From CAOJBM01 sp051872535 (GTDB taxonomy: Bacteria; Bacillota_I; Bacilli_A; RF39; UBA660): a DNA stretch of 20,976 bases. The DNA is taken from assembly GCA_051872535.1 (NCBI GenBank), contig JBJEDY010000007.1, positions 1 to 20,976 on the forward strand. The letters are read 5' to 3'. Shown here one piece after another: positions 1 to 7,920 of this stretch. A model generated the notes under the pieces. The model was given only the letters and a program-made list of their open reading frames with translations, had not been told where the DNA came from and made no database searches. How positions within the stretch are numbered: the stretch's first letter is position 1; each line of letters begins with the position of its first letter. The position numbers and the translations under genes are program-made.

Positions 1-2
1 TT

Positions 3-149
3 AAATATAGTAAGTTAACTTACAAATACACTTGTAAATTTGAATATTTAAAAGATGAAGAAGTAAAAAATGACAAAACATGTGTAGATTGCATACTAAA
101 TGGAAAAAAATGGCAATGTAGTATTAGTACTAGTGAATGTTTTAAGTAA
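3..149 (+). CDS. C-terminal end of an unidentified Cys-rich protein (partial)
   Basis: An open frame enters from the left edge of the window and ends at a TAA at 147-149, giving the last 48 residues of a protein whose start lies outside. The visible part is Lys-rich and carries five cysteines in the last 38 residues, including a CVDC pair and a C-x6-C spacing before the end, which suggests a disulphide-bonded or metal-binding extracytoplasmic tail. A perfect hairpin plus T-run follows the stop at once, as expected for a real gene end. I do not recognise the family. It is the only plus-strand gene in the left 18 kb and converges on addA. Confidence 0.6.
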   Translation, partial: KYSKLTYKYTCKFEYLKDEEVKNDKTCVDCILNGKKWQCSISTSECFK

Positions 150-178
150 AAAATCTCATTTTATTATGAGATTTTTTT
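148..178. terminator. Bidirectional intrinsic terminator
   Basis: A perfect 12-bp stem (148-159 pairs with 166-177) has a 6-nt loop. A-run and T-run flanks give it a U-tail on both strands. It sits between the converging partial gene and addA, and the addA stop codon lies at the loop/stem edge. Confidence 0.85.
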
Positions 179-3100
179 AAAATATTCGCCAATCATCGAA
201 AATAAGTATAAGTTTACTTGCTTATTTGAAATAGTACTTATATATTCCTTATATCCATTTAATTGTTGTAAATAGTTATCATCTAAAATATTAGATAACT
301 TATAATCAATTATATCTATATGGTCTTCATACTCAAGCATTAAGTCGATAATACCATGAAGAAGTTCATCTTCTTTTTGATACATAAACTCATATTCTTT
401 ATATACTTTAGCATTTTTAACATTAGCAAGTAATTGGTCGTTTAAGAACTTTTGCACTTTAATTTTAACAAAATTATCTTTTATTAAATTATAATTAGGA
501 TTATAAAAATCTAATAATTCTAAAGTTTCGTGCATTAAAAGACCTAATTCTATGTTATTGTGTTGATTTTGTGTTATTGGTTCATGAAGTTTTTTAGAAA
601 AACTTTTAGAGTTAATGGTACTTTCATTAATATTTAATTCTTCGACATTGAGTTCTTCTTTACTTGAAGATGCAAAAATGCTTTCTTTGGCAAATAAATA
701 ATCATTACTAATATTTAGACTTTCAACATCGATTTTTTTTATGTAACTATTAAGTTCTTTTTTTATTGATAAAATAATATCTAAGAAAGAACGATATCTT
801 TTCCTAGTACTATTTTTAATAACACCATATTCATTTTTATAAACATTGGTATAATCATTACTTGGAAGAATAAATATCATCTTTTCTTTAGCTCTTGTTA
901 AAGCAACATAAAGAAGTCTTATTTTTTCTGATATTTCTTCTTTATAATAATTATCTTTAAGAAGTTCTTTAATTATTGTTTCTCTTATTCCCTCTTTAAA
1001 GAAAGGAGTTATAATTCCGTACTTATTACTATAAGTAAACTTCTCTTTAATATCTTTAATATTAAATTCTTTATCAAGGCCACAGAAATAACAAATATTG
1101 TATTCAAGACCTTTACTTTTATGAATAGTCATTATTTTTACGGCATTATTGTCGGAAGAGTCAACTGAATATTTCATTTCATACTTATCTTCAATTAATG
1201 TTTCTATATAAGTATTGAATGAATAAATATCATAACCTATACTACCTAAGGATTTAGATGACTCTAACAACTTAGTTATCTTTACCATACTATTTGTTAT
1301 TTCTTCTGTTGTAGTTAGATTATCATATAAATTAGTTTTATTTATTAATTCGGTCAATATTTGATATGTTGTTAAATTATCAATATCATTAGCAAGCGGT
1401 TCTAAATCCAAAAATATTTGTGAAGTATTAAAGTTATTATTTAGAAAATAAGCGAATATTTCATTATCACTAATATTATATAAATAACTTCTTGCAATAC
1501 TTATAAAATCATATTTAAACTTTGTATCAAAATCCTTATTATGAATGCAAATTAAGATATCAATTAGACTTTTAATAATATATAAATCATAACCTTCATT
1601 TAATTTTTCATCTTTACAAATTGTTAATGGTATTCCTAAATACTCAAATACTTTTTTAAACAAATCAAACTTAGTGCTACGGTCCATTAAGATAACAAAA
1701 TCACTATAAGTTGCATCATGGAGTTTTTTTGTATCTTTATCAAATACTTGATATTTATTTAATATTTTATTTTGAATATCTCGACCTATAGCAAAGATTT
1801 CTATTTCATCTTTAGTAAAACGTTTATCTTTATCGTATTCTAAAAATTCCATATTATAATCTTCTTTAGTTTTTCCTTCTTCATTATAAGCTATATTTCC
1901 ATAAACCATTTGATGCGTTTTTATATAATCTGCTCCACCAATTAAATCATCCATAATATAGTTAAATATTGTATTAATATTTGTTAAAACTTCTTCTCTA
2001 CTTCGAAAGTTTTTCAATAAATCTATTTTTATACCACCATTATTTTGAGAATAGTTATCATATTTATTCTTAAAAATACTTGGGTTAGCATTACGGAATC
2101 GATATATACTTTGTTTTATATCTCCAACCATATAAACATTGTTATTACTTATTAGAGAAATAAACTCTTCTTGAATATCATTGGTATCTTGATATTCATC
2201 AATCATTATTTCTTTAAAAGATTTTTTTAGTTCTTCGCAGACATCATCATTGTTCTTAAGAAGATTTATGGCAAGAATAGCAATATCTTGGAAATCATAA
2301 ATATTGTTTGTAACTTTGTAATTATCTAATTCTTTAAAATATTTTTTTAATATATCAACAATAATAGTAGCTATATTTTTTGTTAAAAGAATATTATCTT
2401 TTATTTCATTAGTATTACCATAAATTTGAAAATGCGTAAATTCATCTGTTTTCTTTTTTAATCTTTCTTTAGCTTCTTTTACTTCTTCTTCACTATTACG
2501 TGGTAAAGGTGGTATAGATATTTGAATATTCATTAATTCTTCGAGATTTTTTGAAATACGTAAAGTTTCTAAGGAAGCAGATACTTTATTAAAGTAATCA
2601 CTTGAAACTATATAATAAAAATTTTCCAACTCCTCAAATATATCATCTTTTTTCTCATTAAGTAGTTGTTCATATTCAGTCAATAACGTTTTAATATATT
2701 TCTCATCATAATGTTTTTCCAAATATGTATCTAAAAATTGTTCTTTACCAGTTAATAATTCAATTTTGTTAGCAATTTGTAATATATTTTTTTTTAATTC
2801 TTTATCATCCTTAACACAGAAATCATAAATTAATTTAGTAAAGTTCGGATCGTTTTGCTCATAATAAGAATCAAAAACATTATTTATTATTTCTTTTTTC
2901 TTCATAGCAATAATAGTACTATCAGTAATGCCAATATCATGAGGAATATTTAACTTATAATGATACTTTTTAACTACAGATAAAGAAAAAGAATCAAATG
3001 TTGTGATATAAGAAGAATCTAAGTATTCTAATTCGTTTTTTAATGATACTTCCTTTTTTATTGAAGATCTAATTCTTTCTTTCATTTCATCAGCGGCTGC

Positions 3101-3271
3101 TTTTGTAAATGTAAGAATTAATAATTCATTAATGTGAATATTATTTTGTAACTTATTGATAACACGATGTGTTAAGACAGCAGTTTTTCCTGACCCTGCT
3201 CCAGCAGAGACGATAATATTAGTCCCACTTGTTTCAATCGCTTCTTGTTGTTCTTTAGTCCATGTTGGCAT
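164..3271 (-). CDS. addA: ATP-dependent helicase/nuclease subunit A (AddA)
   Basis: AddA is the UvrD/Rep-type (SF1A) helicase and nuclease subunit of AddAB, which resects double-strand ends to Chi for RecA loading. With 1035 residues it is shorter than the Bacillus form (about 1230). Visible motifs are Walker A AGAGSGKT (residues 23-30), DEYQDT (about 357), GDIKQS (about 383), TIHKSKGLEY (about 717), VALTRAKEK (about 789), and a C-terminal RecB-family nuclease with GIIDL (about 974) and IIDYK (about 988). Both helicase and nuclease therefore look intact. A longer frame opens with two GTG codons at 3283, but these lie in the Shine-Dalgarno sequence (AGGTGGTGAT), so I chose the ATG at 3271. The gene starts 17 bp inside the end of addB, consistent with translational coupling, and ends in the shared terminator. 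Confidence 0.95.
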   Translation of the reverse strand: MPTWTKEQQEAIETSGTNIIVSAGAGSGKTAVLTHRVINKLQNNIHINELLILTFTKAAADEMKERIRSSIKKEVSLKNELEYLDSSYITTFDSFSLSVVKKYHYKLNIPHDIGITDSTIIAMKKKEIINNVFDSYYEQNDPNFTKLIYDFCVKDDKELKKNILQIANKIELLTGKEQFLDTYLEKHYDEKYIKTLLTEYEQLLNEKKDDIFEELENFYYIVSSDYFNKVSASLETLRISKNLEELMNIQISIPPLPRNSEEEVKEAKERLKKKTDEFTHFQIYGNTNEIKDNILLTKNIATIIVDILKKYFKELDNYKVTNNIYDFQDIAILAINLLKNNDDVCEELKKSFKEIMIDEYQDTNDIQEEFISLISNNNVYMVGDIKQSIYRFRNANPSIFKNKYDNYSQNNGGIKIDLLKNFRSREEVLTNINTIFNYIMDDLIGGADYIKTHQMVYGNIAYNEEGKTKEDYNMEFLEYDKDKRFTKDEIEIFAIGRDIQNKILNKYQVFDKDTKKLHDATYSDFVILMDRSTKFDLFKKVFEYLGIPLTICKDEKLNEGYDLYIIKSLIDILICIHNKDFDTKFKYDFISIARSYLYNISDNEIFAYFLNNNFNTSQIFLDLEPLANDIDNLTTYQILTELINKTNLYDNLTTTEEITNSMVKITKLLESSKSLGSIGYDIYSFNTYIETLIEDKYEMKYSVDSSDNNAVKIMTIHKSKGLEYNICYFCGLDKEFNIKDIKEKFTYSNKYGIITPFFKEGIRETIIKELLKDNYYKEEISEKIRLLYVALTRAKEKMIFILPSNDYTNVYKNEYGVIKNSTRKRYRSFLDIILSIKKELNSYIKKIDVESLNISNDYLFAKESIFASSSKEELNVEELNINESTINSKSFSKKLHEPITQNQHNNIELGLLMHETLELLDFYNPNYNLIKDNFVKIKVQKFLNDQLLANVKNAKVYKEYEFMYQKEDELLHGIIDLMLEYEDHIDIIDYKLSNILDDNYLQQLNGYKEYISTISNKQVNLYLFSMIGEYFKKIS

Positions 3272-5633
3272 TATTATCACCACCTAAAAATTCCAGATTT
3301 TTGTATTCTTTCAAGTTGTTAACATTCTTATCACTCATATAGCAAATATTTTTAAAATTACAGAACTTACAACCAATATTTACATTAGAAATAGCAACTG
3401 GATTAATAGAAAACTTAGCATCAAGTATATTAGTAGCACCTTCTTTAATTTTTTGTTCAACAATTTCAGTTAAAATATCAATTTGCTTTGAATTTAAAAC
3501 TTTACTATATGGATAAAAACCATTTTTACTTACTTTTAATGATTTAATAACTTTACTATTTTCATAAGTACTATCAAATTCACAAATAGTATTGTACTCA
3601 TTATTGGAATATCCTTGAAGTTTTAATTTGTCTTTTTTCAAATCTTCATAACTATGTTTATTATCAGCTACAATTTCATTATTTAATATTTTTTGCAAAT
3701 AGAAACCTGCTACTTCAATATTTTTTAACTTGTTACTATTCTTAGCTAGAAAAATATAGACTGGTAATTGCATATCTAACCCATAAATAACATTGTTTAA
3801 ATTGATTTCCGGATTTCCAGTTTTATAATCTATTATGGCGATGATAGTTCTATCTTCTTTATGAGCATATTTTACTTTATCAATTTTGCCAGAGAAAATA
3901 ACTTCAATATTTCCAGGAATATTAACAACAACTTTCTCTTCATGTAATTCATCTTTTAAATTACTATAATTATTTTGATCTTCAATAGTGCTTATAACAA
4001 ACTTTAATTCATCCTTTAATTTCTTTAAGAAAAAGCGATCTTTTAAAGAATATTCATAATTCATATGATTAATTGCATCATTATATAAAGTCTCAAAACT
4101 AGATTTTTTTTGGAAGTACTTTTCTAAGACTTCGTGAAAAATATCTCCAACTATTTGCATAAATGTTTCTTCATAAATATCAAGTTTTAAAATATTACTT
4201 AAATAATAACTGAAGTTACATTTGTAATAATTATTTAATGATGTATAAGATAAGTTGAGTTTATTGTTTAAGAATTGGTAAAGATTCTTTTTATCAATTT
4301 GTTGATAAGAATTATCATAAGTTTTTAAATTATAGTTATGATAAAGAATTGGTAATGAGTCACTTAAAGTATTGTACTTTTTATACTCTATTAAAGATTT
4401 AGCTAATTCAATTTTATTAAATATGTGCGAATATTTATAGGTATTATTTATCCCTTCAATGATTTCCATTTTTAAATCGGAAATTAAAGATGATGGATAG
4501 AATAATGCACTTATAGATTTATCTATATAACTAATAAATAAGTTTTTAGTACTTTTTATTTTAGCTATAACACGTTCTTTTTCTAAGGTATTAAGATATG
4601 GCGCTGTATCTAATTCTAGAGTTTGCATTATTTTATCATTTAAATAGTTTTCATCTTTATATATTTTCGGAATACATCCTTGATTAAAATTAAACAAAAA
4701 AACATAATCAGATTCTGAAAAAGGATATTCTAAAAAAGATACTTCTTTAACACAATTACTACTTAATACTTTATTTACTTTAGTAGATTTTAAATCATTT
4801 ATTATCATATCTTTAACTTCATTATAATCAGTTACAAAATAATATTTATTAACTATTCTTATTAACTCGTTATAAATAATTTCACTATTTAAAGAGTTAA
4901 TTTCGTTTCTTAAACTAGACAATGTCTCATTAATATCAGATTGATAATTCTTTAAAAATTTTTGAACAAGACTTGTCCCAATTAAAGATTCTGTCGATTT
5001 TAAAAGAACAGGAATTTTAAATATAGAAAAAATCTTCTCTACAATTAGGCGATGTTCTTCACTTAAATTAGTTAGGAAAATACTATTAATATCAATACCT
5101 TGTTTTAATAATTCACATATTTTATTAGCTGATGATACAACTTCTTCTTCTAAAGTTTTAAAATGAATTACATTATGAAAATAAGAACCAGTACTGATAT
5201 TAGAAATTGTTACTGATGCTATTTCTTTTAAAGATTTTATTAAACGAAGATTATACTTTGTTTCAGGAATGTTTACAATAACAATTCTTTTATTTTTTAA
5301 AGATTCAATAAATAATTCGTTTTGAGTTATTAAGTTTTCTTTTTGTAAATCTTTTTTTAGTTCTTCTAAAAATTTAATTTTAGAATTATCACATAATTTA
5401 CCTAAATAATATAGATTTTCAATATATATTTTAGCTATTTCTGGTTTAATATTATATTTTTTACTTACATAATAAATTGTTTTTTCATCATAAGAAAAAT
5501 AGTATTTAGAAATAAATTCATTAATTGTGTAAATTTTAATATTAATTATTTTTTTTAAAGAGTTAATTTCTAAAAGTATTTTTTGTTTGATACTTTGAGG
5601 AACTATTAATATAGTATTATCTTCGTACTGCAT
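3255..5633 (-). CDS. addB: ATP-dependent nuclease subunit B (AddB), compact form
   Basis: This is the second subunit of the AddAB end-resection complex: a degenerate helicase fold plus a RecB-type nuclease stapled by an iron-sulphur cluster. The nuclease signature is complete: GDIFHEVLE (about 498), GKIDK (about 584) and IIDYKTG (about 604). The four cluster cysteines are one near residue 470 (YKCNFSYYL) and C-x2-C-x5-C at about 753-762. At 792 residues it is much shorter than Bacillus AddB (about 1166), and the N terminus shows no Walker A P-loop. Start: an in-frame GTG at 5642 lies in the AGGTGAT ribosome site, so the ATG at 5633 is preferred. Identification rests on the cluster motif, the nuclease and the partner gene addA immediately downstream. 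Confidence 0.9.
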   Translation of the reverse strand: MQYEDNTILIVPQSIKQKILLEINSLKKIINIKIYTINEFISKYYFSYDEKTIYYVSKKYNIKPEIAKIYIENLYYLGKLCDNSKIKFLEELKKDLQKENLITQNELFIESLKNKRIVIVNIPETKYNLRLIKSLKEIASVTISNISTGSYFHNVIHFKTLEEEVVSSANKICELLKQGIDINSIFLTNLSEEHRLIVEKIFSIFKIPVLLKSTESLIGTSLVQKFLKNYQSDINETLSSLRNEINSLNSEIIYNELIRIVNKYYFVTDYNEVKDMIINDLKSTKVNKVLSSNCVKEVSFLEYPFSESDYVFLFNFNQGCIPKIYKDENYLNDKIMQTLELDTAPYLNTLEKERVIAKIKSTKNLFISYIDKSISALFYPSSLISDLKMEIIEGINNTYKYSHIFNKIELAKSLIEYKKYNTLSDSLPILYHNYNLKTYDNSYQQIDKKNLYQFLNNKLNLSYTSLNNYYKCNFSYYLSNILKLDIYEETFMQIVGDIFHEVLEKYFQKKSSFETLYNDAINHMNYEYSLKDRFFLKKLKDELKFVISTIEDQNNYSNLKDELHEEKVVVNIPGNIEVIFSGKIDKVKYAHKEDRTIIAIIDYKTGNPEINLNNVIYGLDMQLPVYIFLAKNSNKLKNIEVAGFYLQKILNNEIVADNKHSYEDLKKDKLKLQGYSNNEYNTICEFDSTYENSKVIKSLKVSKNGFYPYSKVLNSKQIDILTEIVEQKIKEGATNILDAKFSINPVAISNVNIGCKFCNFKNICYMSDKNVNNLKEYKNLEFLGGDNNANMD

Positions 5634-5657
5634 ATGTATCACCTAGTAAAATTATAT

Positions 5658-5685
5658 CAAAAAAAAGAAGCTTAATAAATAAGCT
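5658..5685 (-). terminator. Weak intrinsic terminator upstream of addB
   Basis: A 6-bp stem (5669-5674 with 5680-5685, 5-nt loop) is followed on the minus strand by a T-rich run. It lies after the 193-residue gene and before addB. The stem is short, so read-through into addBA is likely. Confidence 0.4.
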
Positions 5686-5687
5686 AG

Positions 5688-6269
5688 TTAGTTTTTATTA
5701 GAGGTAGTTGTTACCACTATTTTACCTTTATAAACATCACTTGATATTCGATCAGTACCATTTGTATCATCTAGCCATACTCTTATACTATATGACTTTG
5801 TTGTCCCAGCAGTCAATTTGCCAACTTTTAAAATCTTAGCAGATGCAGCATCAGAAATAGTTGAATTAGTATTATCTAATGATGATAATAAGATTGGTTC
5901 TTCATTATCAATAGATATTTTAATTCTAGATAGACTTAATGTAGTATCATTTAGTGTTTCTAAATTTAATTGATATGATGCAGCTAGTGAACAAGTATTT
6001 TCAATTGTAAAATTATATGCATTTGTTAAAGCACCTTGTTCATCAGAAATTGGATAGGCATCAATTAAGTCAATATTACTTGTACCGCTTGTGAAAATGG
6101 TTTTGAAGCAACCTGTACTAATTATACTAGGATTTCCTTTGGTTTTAGGAATTTTCCACAATGCATAACCTACTCCTATTATTAATAAAGAAGTTAAAGA
6201 AAGAAAAAGAAAGACTGATTTATTACTATTTGTAAAATCATTATCTTTCTTATAATTAAAACTTCGCAT
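5688..6269 (-). CDS. Membrane-anchored extracytoplasmic protein of unknown function
   Basis: A 193-residue protein. A charged N terminus (MRSFNYKKDNDF) is followed by one hydrophobic segment at about 19-39 (VFLFLSLTSLLIIGVGYALW), read as an uncleaved signal anchor. The remainder is Ser/Thr/Asn-rich and beta-strand-like with two cysteines (about 54 and 92), resembling the small secreted beta-sandwich proteins made with SipW-type signals in Firmicutes. I cannot name the family, and the SipW resemblance is an inference from the hydrophobic stretch and sandwich-like sequence only. The start ATG is preceded by AGGTGATA. It is the third gene of a probable minus-strand unit with the 62- and 393-residue genes (45 bp gap, no terminator between) and is followed by a weak terminator and addB. 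Confidence 0.75.
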   Translation of the reverse strand: MRSFNYKKDNDFTNSNKSVFLFLSLTSLLIIGVGYALWKIPKTKGNPSIISTGCFKTIFTSGTSNIDLIDAYPISDEQGALTNAYNFTIENTCSLAASYQLNLETLNDTTLSLSRIKISIDNEEPILLSSLDNTNSTISDAASAKILKVGKLTAGTTKSYSIRVWLDDTNGTDRISSDVYKGKIVVTTTSNKN

Positions 6270-6314
6270 ACTATCACCTATTAGTAGTATGGAAATAGAT
6301 ATTTTTTTTATTCT

Positions 6315-7496
6315 TTATTTTTCCTGTTTTAGTAAATTATTTATTTCTTCATTTTTAATTATTATTTGGGTTAATTCATCTAATAATTTATTGCTACATT
6401 TTCCACTATCATCAATAATATAAAAGTGAAGATTAGTATCTTTTTGCATCGGATAATCATATATTTTATAATCAGCAAATACTTCTTCTAGATATTTAAA
6501 GTTCTTAATTAAATTTATACTATTATTTACAACAATAAGAGGATGATTACTTGCTTTATCTTTAATATAATTAATTTTACTGATAGTTAATTCTAAGGTT
6601 TTAGTATCACCTTTTATACTTGCTTCTTCAGAAATACTATTTAGTTGTTTTATTTCGTTATAATAAAGAATTTCTATTCCATTATACTTATTGATATTGA
6701 CAGTTGGAACAATTATTTCTTTAATTCCTCTACGATTTAATAAAGTTAATAAAGAAGACATAACAAATATATTTTGGTAATTTATTTCTTTAGTTTTTAT
6801 GGATTTTTTTAGAAGATTATCAATAGTATTTTGGTACATTTTTAATTCCATTTGATATTCTTTATCTTTAATGTCCGTTTTTCGTTTTTCTACTTTTTCA
6901 ATTTCAAAAATATAAGCTATATCTTTAGAAATACCATATTTCACACAAGGAAAATCATAAAAATATAATTTGTTATTTATAACTCTTTCAATACTTATAT
7001 GAAAGGATAATGAAGAAGAACTAGCAACATCTTCTTTAGCAATGCAAATAACAATATTTCCACATAGTAATTCAGAGTATCCAACATTTTTAGGTTTTAA
7101 AAAATCTCTTAAACGATCGATTTTAAAAAAATCAAGATATCTTAAAAATAAAGTTCGTATATCGTCAAATTCATTTAACATTGTATTATGAAGAGTATTA
7201 TATAATAAGTACTTAATTGGATTTTTAGAGTTATAGTAATTTTCATCATTTTCATAATATATAGAAGCTTCTTTTATAAAATCTTCTAATGTTTTATCCA
7301 ACTTACGACGATCAATAATTATTAAATTTGGTACAAATAAATTGGGATAATACTTTAAACAATTTGTTTTACTTTCAAGTTTAGCATAGTTCATTTCATA
7401 TGTTTGAAAAAAAAGCGGTAAACATTTATCCATACTAATTTCACCATTAGATGCCTCATTTAGTATTTCATCAAAAATAGTAATATCCCTTTCCAT
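6315..7496 (-). CDS. Hypothetical cytosolic protein, 393 residues
   Basis: I do not recognise this protein. It has no signal peptide and no membrane segment. It is rich in Ile, Lys, Asn and Tyr, with a central Lys/Glu-rich helical stretch (about residues 200-235, a possible coiled coil) and alternating strand/helix sections at both ends, including a late stretch ending in HFYIIDD. There are scattered cysteines but no metal-binding pattern. An in-frame GTG at 7505 lies in the AGGTGAT ribosome site, so the ATG at 7496 is used. The stop of the small membrane protein upstream is 9 bp away and overlaps this ribosome site, so the two are very likely co-translated. The intact 1.2-kb frame and good ribosome site make it a real gene. 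Confidence 0.8.
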   Translation of the reverse strand: MERDITIFDEILNEASNGEISMDKCLPLFFQTYEMNYAKLESKTNCLKYYPNLFVPNLIIIDRRKLDKTLEDFIKEASIYYENDENYYNSKNPIKYLLYNTLHNTMLNEFDDIRTLFLRYLDFFKIDRLRDFLKPKNVGYSELLCGNIVICIAKEDVASSSSLSFHISIERVINNKLYFYDFPCVKYGISKDIAYIFEIEKVEKRKTDIKDKEYQMELKMYQNTIDNLLKKSIKTKEINYQNIFVMSSLLTLLNRRGIKEIIVPTVNINKYNGIEILYYNEIKQLNSISEEASIKGDTKTLELTISKINYIKDKASNHPLIVVNNSINLIKNFKYLEEVFADYKIYDYPMQKDTNLHFYIIDDSGKCSNKLLDELTQIIIKNEEINNLLKQEK

Positions 7497-7505
7497 ATTA
7501 ATCAC

Positions 7506-7694
7506 CTAATCTCTATTTATAAACTTAATAATAAGTAATATTATTAGTAATGCACCAACTGCAATTAAAAACAAATTAGTAACTTGTTCACCTACAATAC
7601 TTGATAAAAAAGAATAAATTTCTTTTCCAATATTTATAAGCATATCTTTTATATCAGTAAACATCGACCTAAATTCGTCAGCAATACTATTCAT
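7506..7694 (-). CDS. Small single-span membrane protein
   Basis: A 62-residue protein. An amphipathic N-terminal half (MNSIADEFRSMFTDIKDMLI) is followed by a strongly hydrophobic segment at about 41-57 and a short basic tail (KFINRD). One transmembrane helix with a C-terminal positive end suggests an N-out topology. A GTG at 7703 is in frame, but it sits directly after AGGAA in the ribosome site (AGGAAGTG), so the ATG at 7694 with 8-nt spacing is better. It is the first gene of the unit running left through the 393- and 193-residue genes. The fold is too small to assign, and a holin-like or scaffold role would be a guess. Confidence 0.7.
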   Translation of the reverse strand: MNSIADEFRSMFTDIKDMLINIGKEIYSFLSSIVGEQVTNLFLIAVGALLIILLIIKFINRD

Positions 7695-7739
7695 ATTAAA
7701 CACTTCCTATTATTAATTATAATACTAATTATATTTAAG

Positions 7740-7773
7740 AAAAAGAAAAAATTAGTTTTTTGGAAAACTAATT
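7740..7773 (-). terminator. Intrinsic terminator after the histidine kinase / HTH fragment
   Basis: A 10-bp perfect stem (7750-7759 with 7764-7773) has a TTGG loop on the plus strand and is followed on the minus strand by a T-rich run. It overlaps the stop codon of the HTH fragment and closes the histidine-kinase transcript. Confidence 0.8.
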
Positions 7774-7920
7774 AATATCATCAAAAAGTTGTCTAATATC
7801 TATTTCTAAAGCATTTGCAAATTTGCCTATTGTTTCTAATAAAGGAGTTTTATCTATAGATAAACATTCCAAATCTCTTACATACCCGTGTGTAATTCCT
7901 GTTATATTAATTGCTTTCAT
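7768..7920 (-). pseudogene. C-terminal half of an XRE-type helix-turn-helix regulator (remnant)
   Basis: An unlisted 50-residue frame starts at the ATG at 7920 and overlaps the histidine-kinase stop by 14 bp. Its sequence reads like the second half of an HTH_3/XRE domain: GITHGYVRDLECLSID, then KFANALEIDIRQLFDDI, corresponding to the recognition helix, the small 'iE' turn and the LxxIAxALxVxxxxLF helix pair. The first half of the domain is absent. In-frame codons extend only six further residues upstream, to a GTG, before a TAA. No Shine-Dalgarno sequence precedes either start, so this is probably a truncated relic whose N-terminal half was lost when the kinase gene was placed upstream. Translation by coupling to the kinase cannot be excluded. 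Confidence 0.5.
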
